Assembly (NCBI GenBank): GCA_002387205.1
Contig: DGLA01000024.1
Location: 46,602-110,601 of the forward strand
Length of the DNA stretch: 64,000 nt
Source of the DNA: Stutzerimonas stutzeri
GTDB taxonomy: Bacteria > Pseudomonadota > Gammaproteobacteria > Pseudomonadales > Pseudomonadaceae
Direction: 5' to 3'
Each line of letters opens with the position of its first letter. The stretch's first letter is position 1. Below the pieces are notes generated by a model that saw only the letters and a program-made list of their open reading frames with translations, had not been told where the DNA came from and ran no database searches. The position numbers and the translations under genes are program-made. Below, one piece after another: positions 45,533-55,208 of the stretch.

Positions 45533-47833
45533 ATGGCTGTCGCTCATTCCCTGGGCTTTCCACGTATCGGAGCTGATAGAGAGCTGAAGAAGGCTCTCGA
45601 GGCCTACTGGAGGGGCGATTTGAGCGAGACGGACCTGCGCCGGGTCGGTAGCGCGTTGCGAGCCGCCCATTGGCAACTACAGGCAGACGCCGGTATTGAG
45701 CTGCTGCCGGTAGGCGATTTCGCCTGGTACGACCAGGTGCTGACGCATTCATTGATGTTTGGCGTCGTGCCTGAACGCTTTCGTCGCGCCGGTGACCAGC
45801 CCACTCTCGACACCCTGTTTGCCATGGCTCGCGGCGTCACCCACACCTGCTGCGGCGGCGGGCAGGCGCTGGAGATGACGAAGTGGTTCGATACCAACTA
45901 TCACTATCTGGCCCCCGAATTCAGCGTTGACCAGTCCTTTCAGCTGTGCTGGACGCAGCTGTTCGAGGAAGTGGAGGAGGCCAGATCCCTGGGACACGCA
46001 GTCAAGCCGGTGCTGATCGGGCCGCTGACCTATCTCTGGCTGGGCAAGACCAAGGGCGAGGATTTCGACAGGCTGGATCTGCTCGAGCGGCTGCTGCCCG
46101 TTTACGGCGAGGTGCTCGAGCGGCTTGCTGTCCAGGGCGTTGGATGGGTGCAGATCGATGAGCCGATACTGGTGATGGATCTGCCCCAGGAGTGGAAAAA
46201 CGCCTTTGAACGAGCCTACAACCTGCTGCAGCGGGCACCCTTGAAGAAGCTGATCGCCACTTACTTTGGCGGACTGGAGGACAACCTCGGGTTGGCCGCC
46301 GGGTTGCCGGTCGATGGTCTGCATATCGATCTGGTACGCGCCCCGGACCAGTACCCTGTGATCCTCGACCGACTGCCGGCCTACAAGATCCTCTCGCTCG
46401 GCCTGGTCAATGGTCGCAACGTCTGGCGCTGCGATCTGGACAAGGCGCTGAATGTGTTGCGCCATGCGGCTGAGCGCCTTGGGGAGCGGCTCTGGGTTGC
46501 GCCGTCCTGTTCGCTTCTGCATGCACCGGTGGACCTGAGCCGTGAAGACCAGCTGGACGCTGAGCTGCGGGGCTGGCTGGCCTTCGCTGTACAGAAATGC
46601 GCCGAAGTGGCGATTCTGGCCCGCGCGATCGAACAGCCTGATGATGCCCGGGTGCAGGCTGCGCTGAAGCAGAGCCGTGACGTCCAGGCCAGCCGGGCGC
46701 GATCTCGGCGCATTCACAAGCCCGACGTGCGGGAGCGCGTCGCAGCGATCAAGCCAAGGCACAGCCAGCGGCAGTCCGGTTTCGATAGCCGCATCGAGAA
46801 GCAGCGGGCCCGGCTGGCTCTTCCGGCGTTCCCGACCACCACCATCGGTTCGTTTCCGCAGACGCCGGCGATCCGTCAGGCACGGCAGGCGTTCAGGCAG
46901 GGCAACCTCACATCGGTCGACTACACCAGGGCGATGCAAGCAGAGATACGCCACGCGATCGCCGTTCAGGAAAAGCTGGGCCTGGACGTGCTGGTGCACG
47001 GCGAAGCTGAACGCAATGACATGGTCGAATACTTCGCCGAACAGCTCGACGGGTACGCCTTCACCCGCTTTGGCTGGGTACAGAGCTACGGATCGCGTTG
47101 CGTGAAACCGGCGGTTATCTACGGCGATCTGAGCCGTCCCGCGCCGATGACAGTAGAGTGGATTCGCTACGCTCAGCAGCAGACCAGCAAGGTCGTGAAA
47201 GGCATGCTGACCGGCCCGGTGACCATGCTGCTGTGGTCGTTCACCCGGGACGATATCAGTCTTGAAGCGCAGGCCCGGCAGTTGGCATTGGCGATCCGCG
47301 ACGAGGTCTGCGATCTGGAAGCGGCAGGTATCGGGATCGTCCAGATCGATGAGGCGGCATTTCGAGAAGGTCTACCGCTGCGCCGTGCTGAGTGGGATGG
47401 CTACCTGAAGTGGGCGGTTGATGCGTTCCGCCTGTGCGCCGGCGGTGTTGGCGATGAAACCCAGATCCACACCCACATGTGCTACAGCGAGTTCAACGAG
47501 GTAATCGAGGCGATCGCTGCCATGGATGCGGACGTCATCACCATCGAGACCTCACGTTCGCAAATGGAGCTATTGGATGCATTCCGCGCCTTCGATTATC
47601 CCAACGACATAGGCCCCGGCGTCTATGACATCCACTCCCCGCGAGTGCCGGACATGGCGCAGATGGTCGAGTTGCTGGTAAAGGCCAGCGAGCGCATCCC
47701 CGCCGAGCGACTCTGGGTCAATCCGGACTGTGGCCTGAAAACCCGGGGCTGGCCGGAAACCGAGGCGGCACTGGCAAACATGATCGCTGCGGCCAGGCAG
47801 TTGAGTGCGATGCATCGGGCGCAGGTGGCCTGA
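45533..47833 (+). CDS. metE: Cobalamin-independent methionine synthase MetE
   Basis: 766-aa 5-methyltetrahydropteroyltriglutamate-homocysteine methyltransferase, last step of methionine synthesis without B12. N-terminal domain MAVAHSLGFPRIGADRELKK; C-terminal catalytic domain with zinc ligands in THMCYSEF (His/Cys about 647-651), IDEAAFREGLPL and NPDCGLKTRGW (Cys about 733). Length close to E. coli (753). ATG 45533 follows GGAG at 7 nt; an earlier in-frame TTG (45521) lacks support. Confidence 0.96.
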   Translation: MAVAHSLGFPRIGADRELKKALEAYWRGDLSETDLRRVGSALRAAHWQLQADAGIELLPVGDFAWYDQVLTHSLMFGVVPERFRRAGDQPTLDTLFAMARGVTHTCCGGGQALEMTKWFDTNYHYLAPEFSVDQSFQLCWTQLFEEVEEARSLGHAVKPVLIGPLTYLWLGKTKGEDFDRLDLLERLLPVYGEVLERLAVQGVGWVQIDEPILVMDLPQEWKNAFERAYNLLQRAPLKKLIATYFGGLEDNLGLAAGLPVDGLHIDLVRAPDQYPVILDRLPAYKILSLGLVNGRNVWRCDLDKALNVLRHAAERLGERLWVAPSCSLLHAPVDLSREDQLDAELRGWLAFAVQKCAEVAILARAIEQPDDARVQAALKQSRDVQASRARSRRIHKPDVRERVAAIKPRHSQRQSGFDSRIEKQRARLALPAFPTTTIGSFPQTPAIRQARQAFRQGNLTSVDYTRAMQAEIRHAIAVQEKLGLDVLVHGEAERNDMVEYFAEQLDGYAFTRFGWVQSYGSRCVKPAVIYGDLSRPAPMTVEWIRYAQQQTSKVVKGMLTGPVTMLLWSFTRDDISLEAQARQLALAIRDEVCDLEAAGIGIVQIDEAAFREGLPLRRAEWDGYLKWAVDAFRLCAGGVGDETQIHTHMCYSEFNEVIEAIAAMDADVITIETSRSQMELLDAFRAFDYPNDIGPGVYDIHSPRVPDMAQMVELLVKASERIPAERLWVNPDCGLKTRGWPETEAALANMIAAARQLSAMHRAQVA

Positions 47834-47964
47834 TCGACTGGTCGCTTCTAGGTCCGCGCCGGTTTGACGGTGCGGGCTTGGCGCGTCATGCCCGGCCGGT
47901 ACACTGTGCGGGCCGTTATGTTTTGGCTAATGTAGCGGCTTCGAAAAACAACGGCGCCTTGCCC

Positions 47965-48447
47965 ATGACACCCGCTATCGATCTGTTGAAAAAAGCCAAG
48001 GCCGAGCATCACATCCACAGCTACGAGCACGACCCTGGCTCGGTTTCCTACGGACTCGAGGCTGCCGAAAAACTCGGTCTCGAGCCGGCACGGGTATTCA
48101 AGACCCTGCTTGCCTGCAGTGAAAAGAACGAGCTGCTGGTTGCAGTGGTGCCGGTTGCCGGTACGCTCGATCTGAAGGCGCTGGCCCAGGCAGCAAAGGT
48201 CAAGAAGGTCGAGATGGCCGACCCCATTGCGGCGCAGCGCGCTACCGGCTATCTGGTCGGTGGCATCAGCCCGCTGGGGCAGAAGAAGCGGCTGCGTACC
48301 TTTATAGACAGTTCCGCGCAGGCGCAGCCGAGCATCTTTGTCAGTGCCGGGCGGCGAGGGCTGGAAGTCGAGCTGACAGCCAAGGTGCTGGCCGAGCATA
48401 CTGCGGGCAGTTTTGCGTCGATCGGGCGGTCCGGAAAGGAAGTCTGA
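47965..48447 (+). CDS. ybaK: Cys-tRNA(Pro)/Cys-tRNA(Cys) deacylase YbaK
   Basis: 160-aa trans-editing deacylase that removes Cys from mischarged tRNA(Pro). It has the YbaK/EbsC fold with VFKTLLACSEKNELLVAVVP (catalytic Lys near residue 46), KKVEMADPIAAQRATGYLVG and the GGISPLGQKKRLRTFID loop. ATG 47965 gives the standard N-terminus MTPAIDLLKKAKAEHHIHSY. Convergent with mltF, 11 bp apart. Confidence 0.94.
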   Translation: MTPAIDLLKKAKAEHHIHSYEHDPGSVSYGLEAAEKLGLEPARVFKTLLACSEKNELLVAVVPVAGTLDLKALAQAAKVKKVEMADPIAAQRATGYLVGGISPLGQKKRLRTFIDSSAQAQPSIFVSAGRRGLEVELTAKVLAEHTAGSFASIGRSGKEV

Positions 48448-48458
48448 GCAAGGGCGTA

Positions 48459-49919
48459 TCAGAGCGGCGGCAGGATCTCACCCAAGTCGGTGGAGTTGAT
48501 CCCCGGGATATGAACCTCGCTGCGAACCAGTTGCTGACCTTCCATCTGCGGCTGGGTCACCCAGGTCAGGATGTCGTAATAGCGCCGGATGTTGGCAACA
48601 AAATGTACCGGCTCGCCGCCCCGTGCGTAGCCGTAGCGTGTCTTGGTGTACCACTGTTTCTGCGCCAGTCTTGGCAGCATCTGCTTTACATCCAGCCACT
48701 TGTTGGGGTCCAGCCCTTCGCTTTCGGCCAGTTTGCGGGCGTCTTCCAGATGACCGCCTCCGACGTTGTAGGCCGCCAGGGCAAACCAGGTACGGTCGGG
48801 CTCCTGGATGCTGTCCGGCAGGTTGGCATGAACCTGAGCGATGTACTTGCCGCCACCCTGGATACTCTGGACCGGGTCGACCCGGTTGGTCACGCCCATG
48901 GCCTTGGCGGTATTGAGGGTCAGCATCATCAACCCGCGGACCCCGGTTTTGGAGGTGGCTTCAGGCTGCCATAGGGATTCCTGATAGCCGATTGCCGCCA
49001 GCAGACGCCAGTCCAGCCCATGTTCCTTGGCGGTCTCGCGAAAGATCTTTTCGTAGCGCGGCAGGCGCTGCTGCAGGTGCTTGGCGAAGGCATAGGCGCC
49101 AACATAGCCAAGCACATCGACATGCCCGTAGTAGCGCTCGCGCAAGCGTTGAAGGGTGCCGTTGGCCTGGGCCTCGTCGAGAAACCGGTTGGCGGCTTCG
49201 AGCATGCTGTCGTCTTCGCCTTTTCCGACAATCCACGCCAGGCTGTTCTGCTCGCCCAGGTCGAACGCAGCGCGCGCGTTGGTGAAATAGACCTGATTAA
49301 GTGCAAGCTCGTTGGATTCGACCAGGGTCAGGTCGACCTGGCCTTCGTCTACCATGCGCAGCAGGTCGACGACCTCCACGGCATCCGATTCCTCATATCT
49401 CAAGTCCGGCAGCTTTGCCTGTAACTCCTTGAGTTTTTCCGCCTGGCTACTGCCCTTGAGGACCAGGATGCGTTTGCCGACCAGGTCTTCGGGTTGGGTC
49501 GGTCGGCGCTGTCCCCGCCTGTAGACCACCTGCGTGGTCACATCCAGGTAGGGTTTGGTGAAGCGCACCAGGTCCTTGCGTCCTTCGCTCGCAACCAGGC
49601 CTGCCGCGGCCAGAGCGGGGCCGCCTGGGCGGTTCAGGCGGGTATATATCTCGTCGATGCTGTCGGCGGTTTCGATCTGCAGCTTGACGCCGAGGTGGCT
49701 GGCAAAACGCTTGACCAGCTCGTATTCGAAGCCGGCTTCCCCGTTGCGGTCTTGGAAATAGGTGGACGGGCTGTTGCGGGTGATCACGCGCAGTACGCCG
49801 TCCTCCTTTACACGCTCAAGTGCGCTGGGCGGTTCAGCGCAGCTACTGAGCATCAGGAGGAGTCCGGTCGCCAGCAACCAGGTGGTGCAGCGCTTGCGGA
49901 ACGCGGTTTGGGCAAACAT
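48459..49919 (-). CDS. mltF: Membrane-bound lytic transglycosylase MltF
   Basis: 486-aa murein lytic transglycosylase. A lipoprotein-like signal (TWLLATGLLLMLSSC) precedes a periplasmic binding-type domain (about residues 40-265; DGVLRVITRNSPSTYFQ, RILVLKGSSQAEKL), a regulatory module in MltF. The SLT domain has its catalytic Glu in AAIGYQESLWQPEATS (about 314), then GVRGLMMLTLNTAKAMG. Cleaves glycan strands to 1,6-anhydromuropeptides at the outer membrane. Start 49919; the open frame to 50075 is not supported. Confidence 0.94.
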   Translation of the reverse strand: MFAQTAFRKRCTTWLLATGLLLMLSSCAEPPSALERVKEDGVLRVITRNSPSTYFQDRNGEAGFEYELVKRFASHLGVKLQIETADSIDEIYTRLNRPGGPALAAAGLVASEGRKDLVRFTKPYLDVTTQVVYRRGQRRPTQPEDLVGKRILVLKGSSQAEKLKELQAKLPDLRYEESDAVEVVDLLRMVDEGQVDLTLVESNELALNQVYFTNARAAFDLGEQNSLAWIVGKGEDDSMLEAANRFLDEAQANGTLQRLRERYYGHVDVLGYVGAYAFAKHLQQRLPRYEKIFRETAKEHGLDWRLLAAIGYQESLWQPEATSKTGVRGLMMLTLNTAKAMGVTNRVDPVQSIQGGGKYIAQVHANLPDSIQEPDRTWFALAAYNVGGGHLEDARKLAESEGLDPNKWLDVKQMLPRLAQKQWYTKTRYGYARGGEPVHFVANIRRYYDILTWVTQPQMEGQQLVRSEVHIPGINSTDLGEILPPL

Positions 49920-50200
49920 CGGCGCAGTATACGCAAAGGCGAACCGCCACCATATCTCGACAGGATCGACGGACTTTGCTAGGCGAAACAGCGCCGGAAG
50001 GCAGACCCGCTCTCGCTCGGCTTGAGCAGGCGCCGAGAGAGCTGTCTTGAGCACTGACGCAGAGCTGCACTTCATTGGTCTAGCCCCGACCGTTCCGTCC
50101 TAAGCCAGCGCCGCCTTGCTCTTGCTGGCCTGCATGAGGAGAATCTAGCGCCTCGCTGCCGGCTGTCCGGTTTCAGCGCCTTGCCCGAGACGCCCGCCCA

Positions 50201-50503
50201 ATGACCGTCCCTGCTGATAAACCCTGGTTCGTCTATCTGGTACGGGCTGCCAACGGCTCGTTGTACTGCGGGATCAGCGATGACGCCGTGCGCCGTTTTG
50301 CCACGCACCAGAGTGGGCGAGGGGCTCGGTTTTTTCATTCGAGCCCGGCGGTGGCGCTGGTCTATGTCGAGGCCTGCCAGAGCAAGGGAGACGCGCTGCG
50401 CCGCGAGCGCGCAATCAAGCGGTTGAAGAAGCCCGCCAAGGAAGCGCTGGTGGAGGCGCAACACGGCTGCAGCGATTCGGTGAATGCCCGGGCAATCAGC
50501 TGA
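50201..50503 (+). CDS. GIY-YIG nuclease-superfamily protein (YhbQ-like)
   Basis: 100-aa single-domain GIY-YIG protein. The motif reads WFVYLVRAANGSLYCGISDD (residues 9-28), with the catalytic Arg region RRFATHQSGRGARF and Glu in YVEACQSKGDALRRERAIKR. Related to the UPF0213/YhbQ group, whose E. coli member has DNase activity in vitro. Stand-alone gene. Confidence 0.9.
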   Translation: MTVPADKPWFVYLVRAANGSLYCGISDDAVRRFATHQSGRGARFFHSSPAVALVYVEACQSKGDALRRERAIKRLKKPAKEALVEAQHGCSDSVNARAIS

Positions 50504-50568
50504 ACGGGTAGGCTGCTCGCCCAGGCGCGAGTAAGCTGCCCGTCTACCCAAGACTGGCGGAGCCTGCA

Positions 50569-51507
50569 ATGCACGAGATCATCCTGCACCACTATCCCAC
50601 CTCGCCTTTTGCCGAAAAGGCGCGGTTGATGCTGGGTTTCAAGCAACTTTCCTGGCGTTCGGTACAGATACCACCGGTGATGCCCAAGCCGGATCTGACC
50701 GCGCTGACCGGCGGCTATCGGCGTACACCGGTACTGCAGATTGGCGCCGACGTCTACTGCGATACCGCGCTGATGGCGCGTCGCCTCGAGGCAGAGAAGA
50801 CTACGCCCGCGCTGTTTCCGGAAGGGCAAGAGTTCGTTGCAGCGACCCTTGCGCAGTGGGCCGACTCGGTGCTTTTCCTGCACGCCGTAAGCCTGGTGTT
50901 CCAACCCGAATCCATGGCCATGCGTTTTGCCAAGGTGCCCAAGGAGTTCGTGCAGGCGTTCAGCAATGACCGCGCTGCATTGTTCAGCAGTGGCACCGTG
51001 TCGCGCATTCCCCTGGAGCAGGCCAAGAGCCACTGGCCGGTCCTAATGGCGCGTCTGCAACAGCAATTGATGCGAGGAGAGGGTGAGTTTCTGCTAGGAA
51101 GCGCGCCCTGCATTGCAGATTTTTCCGTCGCCCACTGCCTGTGGTTCCTCAAGGGCACCCCGGTTACGGCACCTCTGGTCGATGACTATCCGGACGTCGC
51201 CGCCTGGTTGGGCAAGGTTCTCGCGGTCGGGCACGGGTCCATGTCCGAGCTGGCTGCCGATGACGCCGTTTCGATTGCCAGGGAAGCCTCTCCGGCCGAG
51301 CTGCCGGACGAGCCGTTCTTCGAACCCAACGGGTTTGAAGCTGGCCAGTCGGTGACCATTGCCGCCGCGGATTACGGCACCGAGCCGGTCGCGGGCGAGC
51401 TCGTGTTTGCCGGTGTCGAGGAGCTGATCCTGCGCCGCGAGGATGATCGCGCTGGCGTGGTTCATGTGCATTTCCCACGCATCGGCTACCGCATCGACCC
51501 ACGCTGA
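50569..51507 (+). CDS. Glutathione S-transferase-fold protein with C-terminal extension
   Basis: 312-aa protein. An N-terminal thioredoxin-fold GST domain (LHHYPTSPFAEKARLMLGFK; RRTPVLQIGADVYCDTALMA) and an all-helical middle domain are followed by about 90 residues (from about 225) of beta-rich sequence (FFEPNGFEAGQSVTIAAADY, GELVFAGVEELILRREDD) outside a normal GST. The Ser in TSPFAEKAR is the likely glutathione contact. Substrate unknown. Confidence 0.88.
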   Translation: MHEIILHHYPTSPFAEKARLMLGFKQLSWRSVQIPPVMPKPDLTALTGGYRRTPVLQIGADVYCDTALMARRLEAEKTTPALFPEGQEFVAATLAQWADSVLFLHAVSLVFQPESMAMRFAKVPKEFVQAFSNDRAALFSSGTVSRIPLEQAKSHWPVLMARLQQQLMRGEGEFLLGSAPCIADFSVAHCLWFLKGTPVTAPLVDDYPDVAAWLGKVLAVGHGSMSELAADDAVSIAREASPAELPDEPFFEPNGFEAGQSVTIAAADYGTEPVAGELVFAGVEELILRREDDRAGVVHVHFPRIGYRIDPR

Positions 51508-51513
51508 TGCAGC

Positions 51514-51541
51514 ACCCGCTGGCCCAACCGGGTCAGCGGGT
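51514..51541. terminator. Hairpin between convergent genes (possible bidirectional terminator)
   Basis: ACCCGCTG-G-CCC-AACC-GGG-T-CAGCGGGT pairs along 11 bp with one internal G/T mismatch. It lies between the GST-fold gene (stop 51507) and uppP (stop 51548). No T-run on either side. Confidence 0.55.
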
Positions 51542-51547
51542 CGACCG

Positions 51548-52345
51548 TTATAGAGCGATGAAAAGCAGGGTAACGCCGAGCAACAGGCGATAAACCACGA
51601 ACGGCAACATGCCCAATGCATCGAGCGCCTTGAGGAACAGCTTGATGCAGAGAAAGGCGGCCACAAAGGACAGTGCCGTGCCGATGAAGATGTCATTCCA
51701 CGGGGCGGCCTCGCCTGATCTCGCAAGTTCGACGGCTTTCAGCCCGCCCGCGGCAAGAATCAGTGGGATCGACAGCAGGAACGAAAAGCGAGCGGCCGCT
51801 TGCCGGGTGAAGCCGAGCAGCAGCGCGGCCGTCATGGTGATGCCCGAGCGGGAGGTACCAGGGATCAGCGCCAGTGCCTGGGCAAAGCCGATGATCAGCG
51901 CGCTTTTCCAGGTCAGTTGTTCCATGTCCGCCACTCGTCTGCCTTTGGCGTCGGCGTACCACAGCACCAGGCCGAAAATGATGGTGGTGGCGGCGATGAC
52001 CAGCATGGAGCGGGTGTACTGCTCGATGTAGTCCTCCAGCAGCAGGCCAGCGATCGCCGCCGGCAAGGTGCCTATGATGATCGCCCAGCCCAGACGGCTT
52101 TCGGCGCTGGCCTGCTGGCGGAACACATGAGCCAGCCAGCCGCGGCTGGTGGCGATGACTTCGTGACGAAAGCAGATCAGCACGGCGAGCAGAGTGCCGA
52201 CATGTACTGCAACGTCGAATGCCTGGCCTTGGTCCGGCCAGCCGAACACCTGGGAAGGGAGGATCAGGTGAGCGGAGGAAGATATCGGAAGAAATTCGGT
52301 GATTCCCTGCACCAGGGACAGAACAATCAGATGAAGCCAATCCAT
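51548..52345 (-). CDS. uppP: Undecaprenyl-diphosphate phosphatase UppP (BacA)
   Basis: 265-aa inner-membrane enzyme that dephosphorylates undecaprenyl pyrophosphate for peptidoglycan lipid-carrier recycling. Two conserved motifs: QGITEFLPISSSAHLILPS (residues 14-32, with catalytic Glu/Ser) and ALIPGTSRSGITMTAALLLG (about 157-176). About eight TM helices, normal length. Overproduction in the family gives bacitracin tolerance. Confidence 0.95.
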   Translation of the reverse strand: MDWLHLIVLSLVQGITEFLPISSSAHLILPSQVFGWPDQGQAFDVAVHVGTLLAVLICFRHEVIATSRGWLAHVFRQQASAESRLGWAIIIGTLPAAIAGLLLEDYIEQYTRSMLVIAATTIIFGLVLWYADAKGRRVADMEQLTWKSALIIGFAQALALIPGTSRSGITMTAALLLGFTRQAAARFSFLLSIPLILAAGGLKAVELARSGEAAPWNDIFIGTALSFVAAFLCIKLFLKALDALGMLPFVVYRLLLGVTLLFIAL

Positions 52346-52595
52346 TGTGATTCCTTAACAGAACGGGTCGTGCGCGGTTGCAGCTCCAGACGAGCTGCCA
52401 TGTGACTGACAAAGCGGCGTTTCATTCCCAACCAACAAACCAAATGCGATCGGATGCTTGGCTTCGCCGGAGGACAGGCGGGCTCGGCACTGGCGCCGCC
52501 TGGCTTGCACCGGTCTGTGCGTCGGCCCGGCATGCCGGGCAAAGGAAAAAACCTTGATGAGGTAAGTCCCTGCGCCATGCGGACATCGAGACAGG
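52346..52595. other. Intergenic region uppP / yejK
   Basis: 250 bp, both flanking genes on the minus strand. It must carry the uppP promoter. No credible small gene or terminator recognised. Confidence 0.3.
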
Positions 52596-53603
52596 TCAGC
52601 CTTTGCGGCGCTTGAGCTGGTCGGTCAATTGCGTCGGTAGCTGGCGAATGATCAGCATGTCTCGGGCTTCGTCATATTCCACCTTCGAGCCGAGCAGGTG
52701 AGACTCGAAGCTGATCGACAGGCCTTCTGCCCGCCCGGTGAATCGCTGGAATTGATTGAGGGTGCGCTTGTCTGCCGGTATTTCCGGCGAAAGGCCGTAA
52801 TCCTTGTTGCGAATGTGGTCATAAAAAGCGCGCGGGCGCTCTTCGTCGATCACTCCGGACAGCTCCTCCAGCGACATGGGCTCGCCAATCTTCGACTGGC
52901 TGCTGGCGTAACCCACTAATGCGCTGGTTTTCTCGCGGGCCTTTTCATCCGGCAGGTCTTCGCTCTCGACAAAATCGCTGAAAGCCTTGAGCAGTGTTCG
53001 GGTCTCACCGGGCCCGTCGACCCCTTCCTGGCAGCCGATGAAGTCGCGGAAGTACTCGGAGACCTTTTTGCCGTTCTTGCCCTTGATAAAGGAGATGTAC
53101 TGGCGCGATTGCCCGTTGTTTTTCCATTCCGAGAGGTTGATCCGGGTCGCGAGGTGGAGCTGTCCAAGGTCCAGGTGCCGGGCTTCGGCAACATCCAGCG
53201 AGTCGGTGACCGTCACGCCATTGCTGTGATGCAGCAGCGCAATGGCCAGGTAGTCGGTCATGCCTTGCTGATAGTGAGCGAACAGCACATGCCCCCCGGT
53301 GGAGAGGTTCGATTCCTCCATCAGCTTTTGCAGGTGCTCCACCGCCTGTCGACTGAAGGCGGTGAAGTCCTGGTTGCCATCCAGGTACTGCGTCAGCCAA
53401 CCGCTGAAGGGATAGGCACCGGATTCTTCATGAAAGAAGCCCCAGGCCTTGCCCTGCTTGGCGTTGTAGCTTTCATTGAGATCCGCGAGCAAGTTCTCGA
53501 TGGCCTGGGAGTCGCCCAGCTCCGAATCGCGGGCGTGTAGCACGGCGGGTGTTCCGTCCGGCTTTTTCTCGATCAGGTGAACTATGCAATGGCGAATCGG
53601 CAT
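52596..53603 (-). CDS. yejK: Nucleoid-associated protein YejK (NdpA)
   Basis: 335-aa nucleoid-associated protein of the NdpA family. N-terminus MPIRHCIVHLIEKKPDGTPA, central QGMTDYLAIALLHHSNGVTV, C-terminal SFESHLLGSKVEYDEARDML and the terminal basic KRRKG. Start 53603; the upstream open frame to 53936 overlaps the divergent MFS promoter and is rejected. Role in nucleoid organisation is inferred from location data of the E. coli protein. Confidence 0.94.
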   Translation of the reverse strand: MPIRHCIVHLIEKKPDGTPAVLHARDSELGDSQAIENLLADLNESYNAKQGKAWGFFHEESGAYPFSGWLTQYLDGNQDFTAFSRQAVEHLQKLMEESNLSTGGHVLFAHYQQGMTDYLAIALLHHSNGVTVTDSLDVAEARHLDLGQLHLATRINLSEWKNNGQSRQYISFIKGKNGKKVSEYFRDFIGCQEGVDGPGETRTLLKAFSDFVESEDLPDEKAREKTSALVGYASSQSKIGEPMSLEELSGVIDEERPRAFYDHIRNKDYGLSPEIPADKRTLNQFQRFTGRAEGLSISFESHLLGSKVEYDEARDMLIIRQLPTQLTDQLKRRKG

Positions 53604-53742
53604 CTGGTACTCGCGTCGGGTGAGGCAAAACAGTGCGCAGTTTAACCGAGCAGCCATAGCCGTCGCAGGCAAAAAGGTGATGCAGTTGGGCAGGGGGATG
53701 CGAGTAAGATGGCTTTCCCTCGTTTTGCTAAGTGTGTCTGCG

Positions 53743-54954
53743 ATGAATGCGATATGGCGCGACAGTGCCTGGATTCTCCTTGGCGGCTCTCTGATCCTGG
53801 CGGTTTCCCTCGGCACCCGGCACGGGTTTGGTTTGTTCCTGCCACCGATGAGCGCAGAGTTCGGCTGGGGGCGCGAGGTTTTTGCCTTCGCCATTGCGCT
53901 GCAGAATCTCATCTGGGGGCTGGCACAGCCGGTCACTGGCGCACTGGCGGATCGCTTCGGGGTGGCTCGGGCGGTGTTGCTTGGCGGTGTGCTCTACGCG
54001 GTTGGATTGCTGTTGATGGCGGGCGCGGATTCCCCGCTCTCGCTGTCCCTGAGCGCTGGGCTGCTGATTGGGCTCGGGCTGTCCGGCACCTCATTCTCGG
54101 TGATTCTGGGAGCGGTCGGGCGGGCGGTTCCGGCGGAAAAACGCAGCATGGCCATGGGTATCGCCAGTGCGGCCGGCTCGTTCGGCCAGTTTGCCATGCT
54201 GCCGGGCACGCTCGGTCTGATCGGCTGGCTCGGGTGGTCGTCGGCGTTGCTGGCGCTGGGACTCTTGGTTGCGTTGATCATGCCGCTGGCGCTGATGTTG
54301 CGCAGCGGCCCGCCGGCACCTGTTACCGGGCCGCAGCAGACGCTGGTGGAGGCATTGCGCGAGGCCGTCAGCCATTCGGGATTCCGCCTGCTGGCGCTGG
54401 GCTTCTTCGTTTGTGGTTTTCAGGTCGTATTCATCGGCATTCACCTGCCAGCCTATCTGGTGGACAAGCAGCTGCCGGCGATGGCCGGCACAACGGTGCT
54501 GGCGCTGGTCGGCCTGTTCAATATTGTCGGCACCTATACGGCGGGCTGGCTCGGTGGCTGTTACTCCAAGCCCAAGCTGCTGACGGCGCTCTACCTGCTG
54601 CGTGCGGTGGTGATCAGTGCGTTCTTCTTCGCACCGCTCACGCTCTGGACGGCCTACGCCTTCGGCATCGCGATGGGTCTGCTATGGCTTTCCACCGTGC
54701 CCTTGACCAACGGCACGGTCGCCACGCTGTTTGGCGTACGCAATCTGTCGATGCTGGGTGGCATCGTGTTTCTCTTCCATCAGATCGGCTCGTTCTTCGG
54801 CGGCTGGCTGGGCGGCTGGGTCTATGACACTACCGGCAGCTACGATCTGGTCTGGCAGATTTCCATCGCCCTGAGCCTGATGGCTGCGGCGCTCAACTGG
54901 CCGATCCGCGAACAGCCGGTCAAGCGTGTGCGTCTGGCAGCGGGTACGGCCTGA
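53743..54954 (+). CDS. MFS transporter (oxalate/formate-antiporter-like)
   Basis: 403-aa inner-membrane MFS protein with 12 predicted TM helices: SLGTRHGFGLFLPPMSAEFG near the start, GALADRFGVARAVLLGG (motif A, loop 2-3) and the GTVATLFGVRNLSMLGGIVF region near the end, as in the monocarboxylate/oxalate-type MFS groups. ATG 53743 chosen; the open frame to 53584 is antisense to yejK. Its stop overlaps the start of a 38-aa membrane ORF (TGATG). Confidence 0.9.
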   Translation: MNAIWRDSAWILLGGSLILAVSLGTRHGFGLFLPPMSAEFGWGREVFAFAIALQNLIWGLAQPVTGALADRFGVARAVLLGGVLYAVGLLLMAGADSPLSLSLSAGLLIGLGLSGTSFSVILGAVGRAVPAEKRSMAMGIASAAGSFGQFAMLPGTLGLIGWLGWSSALLALGLLVALIMPLALMLRSGPPAPVTGPQQTLVEALREAVSHSGFRLLALGFFVCGFQVVFIGIHLPAYLVDKQLPAMAGTTVLALVGLFNIVGTYTAGWLGGCYSKPKLLTALYLLRAVVISAFFFAPLTLWTAYAFGIAMGLLWLSTVPLTNGTVATLFGVRNLSMLGGIVFLFHQIGSFFGGWLGGWVYDTTGSYDLVWQISIALSLMAAALNWPIREQPVKRVRLAAGTA

Positions 54955-55070
54955 TGGCTACGGTCTGGAAAATAGGCGGGGTGTTGCTGCTTGCGCTGCT
55001 GGCAGCAGCCTGGTGGGGCTGGCAGCAGGGCGGCTTGGCCCTGATGCAGCTGGGCGTCGGGGTCTGCTGA
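54954..55070 (+). CDS. Small single-TM peptide coupled to the MFS gene
   Basis: 38-aa frame, MATVWKIGGVLLLALLAAAW then WGWQQGG...GVGVC, with one hydrophobic helix (about residues 7-21) followed by a Trp-rich boundary. The ATG uses the A of the MFS TGA (TGATG), which suggests translational coupling. It could be a small transporter-associated protein; conservation is the needed test. Confidence 0.55.
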   Translation: MATVWKIGGVLLLALLAAAWWGWQQGGLALMQLGVGVC

Positions 55071-55208
55071 CCAGCTGTTCGGGTGGTTTTGTCGCACTCA
55101 TGGAATCAATTGATCACTGGCGGCTCCAACAGGCGAGACAGATGTCGCAGAACCGTCATCTAAGCCCTGTAAAAAGCTGCGGCATGCAGTTATCTGGAGT
55201 CAGCCAAC

